DNA from: Verrucomicrobiota bacterium
Lineage (GTDB): Bacteria; Verrucomicrobiota; Verrucomicrobiia; Chthoniobacterales; UBA10450
Direction of reading: 5' to 3'
Assembly (NCBI GenBank): GCA_003217965.1
Contig: QHNB01000107.1
Span: forward strand, 1-5,756
DNA length: 5,756 nucleotides
Position numbers and translations under genes: made by a program. Under the pieces are notes generated by a model. That model was given only the letters and a program-made list of their open reading frames with translations, was not told where the DNA came from and made no database searches. Below are positions 4,892 through 5,756 of the stretch, piece after piece; position 1 is the first letter of the stretch; each line of letters begins with the position of its first letter.

Positions 4892-5756
4892 ATGGCTCAA
4901 ATGCAGGAATTACTCGCGAAATCGTTCCGCGATTTTCGTGAAGGGAGTATTGTTAAAGGACGTGTGCTCGAGATTCGGCCCCGTGAAGTGCTCGTCGATA
5001 TTGGTTATAAATCCGAGGGGGTGATCCCATCGATGGAGTTCGAGGACATGGACTCACTCGAAGTCGGTGATGAAGTCGATGTATTGCTGGAGCGTCTCGA
5101 AAACGACGAAGGCATGGTCGTCCTCTCAAAAGAAAAAGCGGCCTACCGCCAGAACTGGAACAAGATCGCGAGTGTTTTCCAGGGCGACGGTTTGATTAAA
5201 GGTAAGGTCAAATCGGTGGTTAAAGGCGGGCTCATGGTGAACATCGGAGTGGAAGCTTTTTTGCCGGCCTCACAGATCGACATCATTCCACCTAAAGATC
5301 TCCAGCAGTTCGTCGGCAACACCTACGATTTCAAGATCGTCAAAATTAATGATGACCGGCGCAATGTCGTGCTTAGCCGTCGCGAGATTATTGAGCAAGA
5401 ACGGAGCGAAAAACGGCAAAAGTTTCTCGAAAGTGTAAGAGTCGGTGATCGCGTGATCGGAACAGTAAAGAACCTGACCGATTTTGGCGCATTCATCGAT
5501 CTCGATGGGATGGATGGATTGCTCCACATTACCGACATGACCTGGGGTCGCCTCGGCCATCCCAGTGAACTGGTGAAGGTCGGCCAGCAACTCGAAGTGG
5601 TCGTGCTCGACATTAATAAGGAGAAGGAGCGTGTTTCACTCGGTCTCAAACAAACGCAAAGGAATCCATGGGATCAGATTGAGGAGCGCTTCCCGGCTGG
5701 ACAGAAGGTCAAAGGCAAGATCACGAACCTCGTCCCCTATGGCGCCTTTGTTGAAT
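4892..5756 (+). CDS. rpsA: 30S ribosomal protein S1, N-terminal half (runs off the window)
   Basis: The 288 visible residues contain three complete S1 (OB-fold) RNA-binding domains, at about 18-84, 102-167 and 183-255, and the start of a fourth at about 272. Domain 1 has GYKSEGVIP (38-46) and domain 2 has VEAFLPASQID (120-130), the divergent N-terminal domains that in S1 anchor the protein to the ribosome. Domain 3 carries the canonical LTDFGAFIDLDGMDGLLHITDM (residues 195-216), and domain 4 begins with LVPYGAFVE. S1 binds mRNA leaders on the small subunit and helps initiation. Full-length proteins usually have six domains and about 550 residues, so roughly half lies beyond the edge. I took the ATG at 4892, as a second ATG three codons later is even further from the Shine-Dalgarno site. 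No frameshift or unusual composition is visible. Multi-S1-domain proteins such as Tex or PNPase do not begin this way. Confidence 0.95.
   Translation, partial: MAQMQELLAKSFRDFREGSIVKGRVLEIRPREVLVDIGYKSEGVIPSMEFEDMDSLEVGDEVDVLLERLENDEGMVVLSKEKAAYRQNWNKIASVFQGDGLIKGKVKSVVKGGLMVNIGVEAFLPASQIDIIPPKDLQQFVGNTYDFKIVKINDDRRNVVLSRREIIEQERSEKRQKFLESVRVGDRVIGTVKNLTDFGAFIDLDGMDGLLHITDMTWGRLGHPSELVKVGQQLEVVVLDINKEKERVSLGLKQTQRNPWDQIEERFPAGQKVKGKITNLVPYGAFVE

Overview
The window comes from a moderately GC-rich bacterial chromosome made of ordinary housekeeping genes. No mobile element, CRISPR array, tRNA or rRNA was seen. The source is most likely an uncultured or soil Gram-negative bacterium, and the Verrucomicrobia (Spartobacteria-like) are my best guess. 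That guess rests on the general look of the proteins and on an AGGA-rich intergenic repeat, and it cannot be proved from this sequence alone.

Layout. Positions 1-4604 are read on the minus strand. In transcription order they hold a secreted thioredoxin-fold protein (4604-4104), a haem-less cystathionine beta-synthase with a C-terminal CBS-domain pair (4107-2674), a cystathionine gamma-lyase/gamma-synthase family PLP enzyme (2590-1430), chorismate synthase aroC (1284-193), and the start of a CvpA-like membrane protein (196-1) that runs off the left edge. The thioredoxin/CBS junction is an ATGA overlap and the aroC/cvpA junction is a GTGA overlap, so both pairs are probably translationally coupled. 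The gaps between the other genes (83 and 145 nt) contain no convincing terminator, so one long transcript is possible. Positions 4892-5756 are on the plus strand and hold the first half of rpsA (ribosomal protein S1), cut by the right edge within its fourth S1 domain.

The 287-bp divergent region (4605-4891) carries a good promoter for each side: TTGAGT-N17-GATAAT leftward and TTGACC-N17-TAATGT rightward. Two perfect 7-bp inverted repeats lie between them. The presumed rpsA leader can fold into three successive hairpins. In the last one the Shine-Dalgarno sequence occupies the loop and 3' stem and is followed directly by a T-rich run, which suggests autoregulation by S1 or attenuation.

Functionally, the beta-synthase and gamma-lyase together make a reverse transsulfuration route (homocysteine + serine to cystathionine, then to cysteine). 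The thiol-redox protein upstream is an unusual partner for it. aroC makes chorismate for aromatic amino acids and is probably just a neighbour. The most interesting points are the overlap of the secreted thioredoxin with CBS, the structured rpsA leader, and the imperfect inverted repeat between the two transsulfuration genes.
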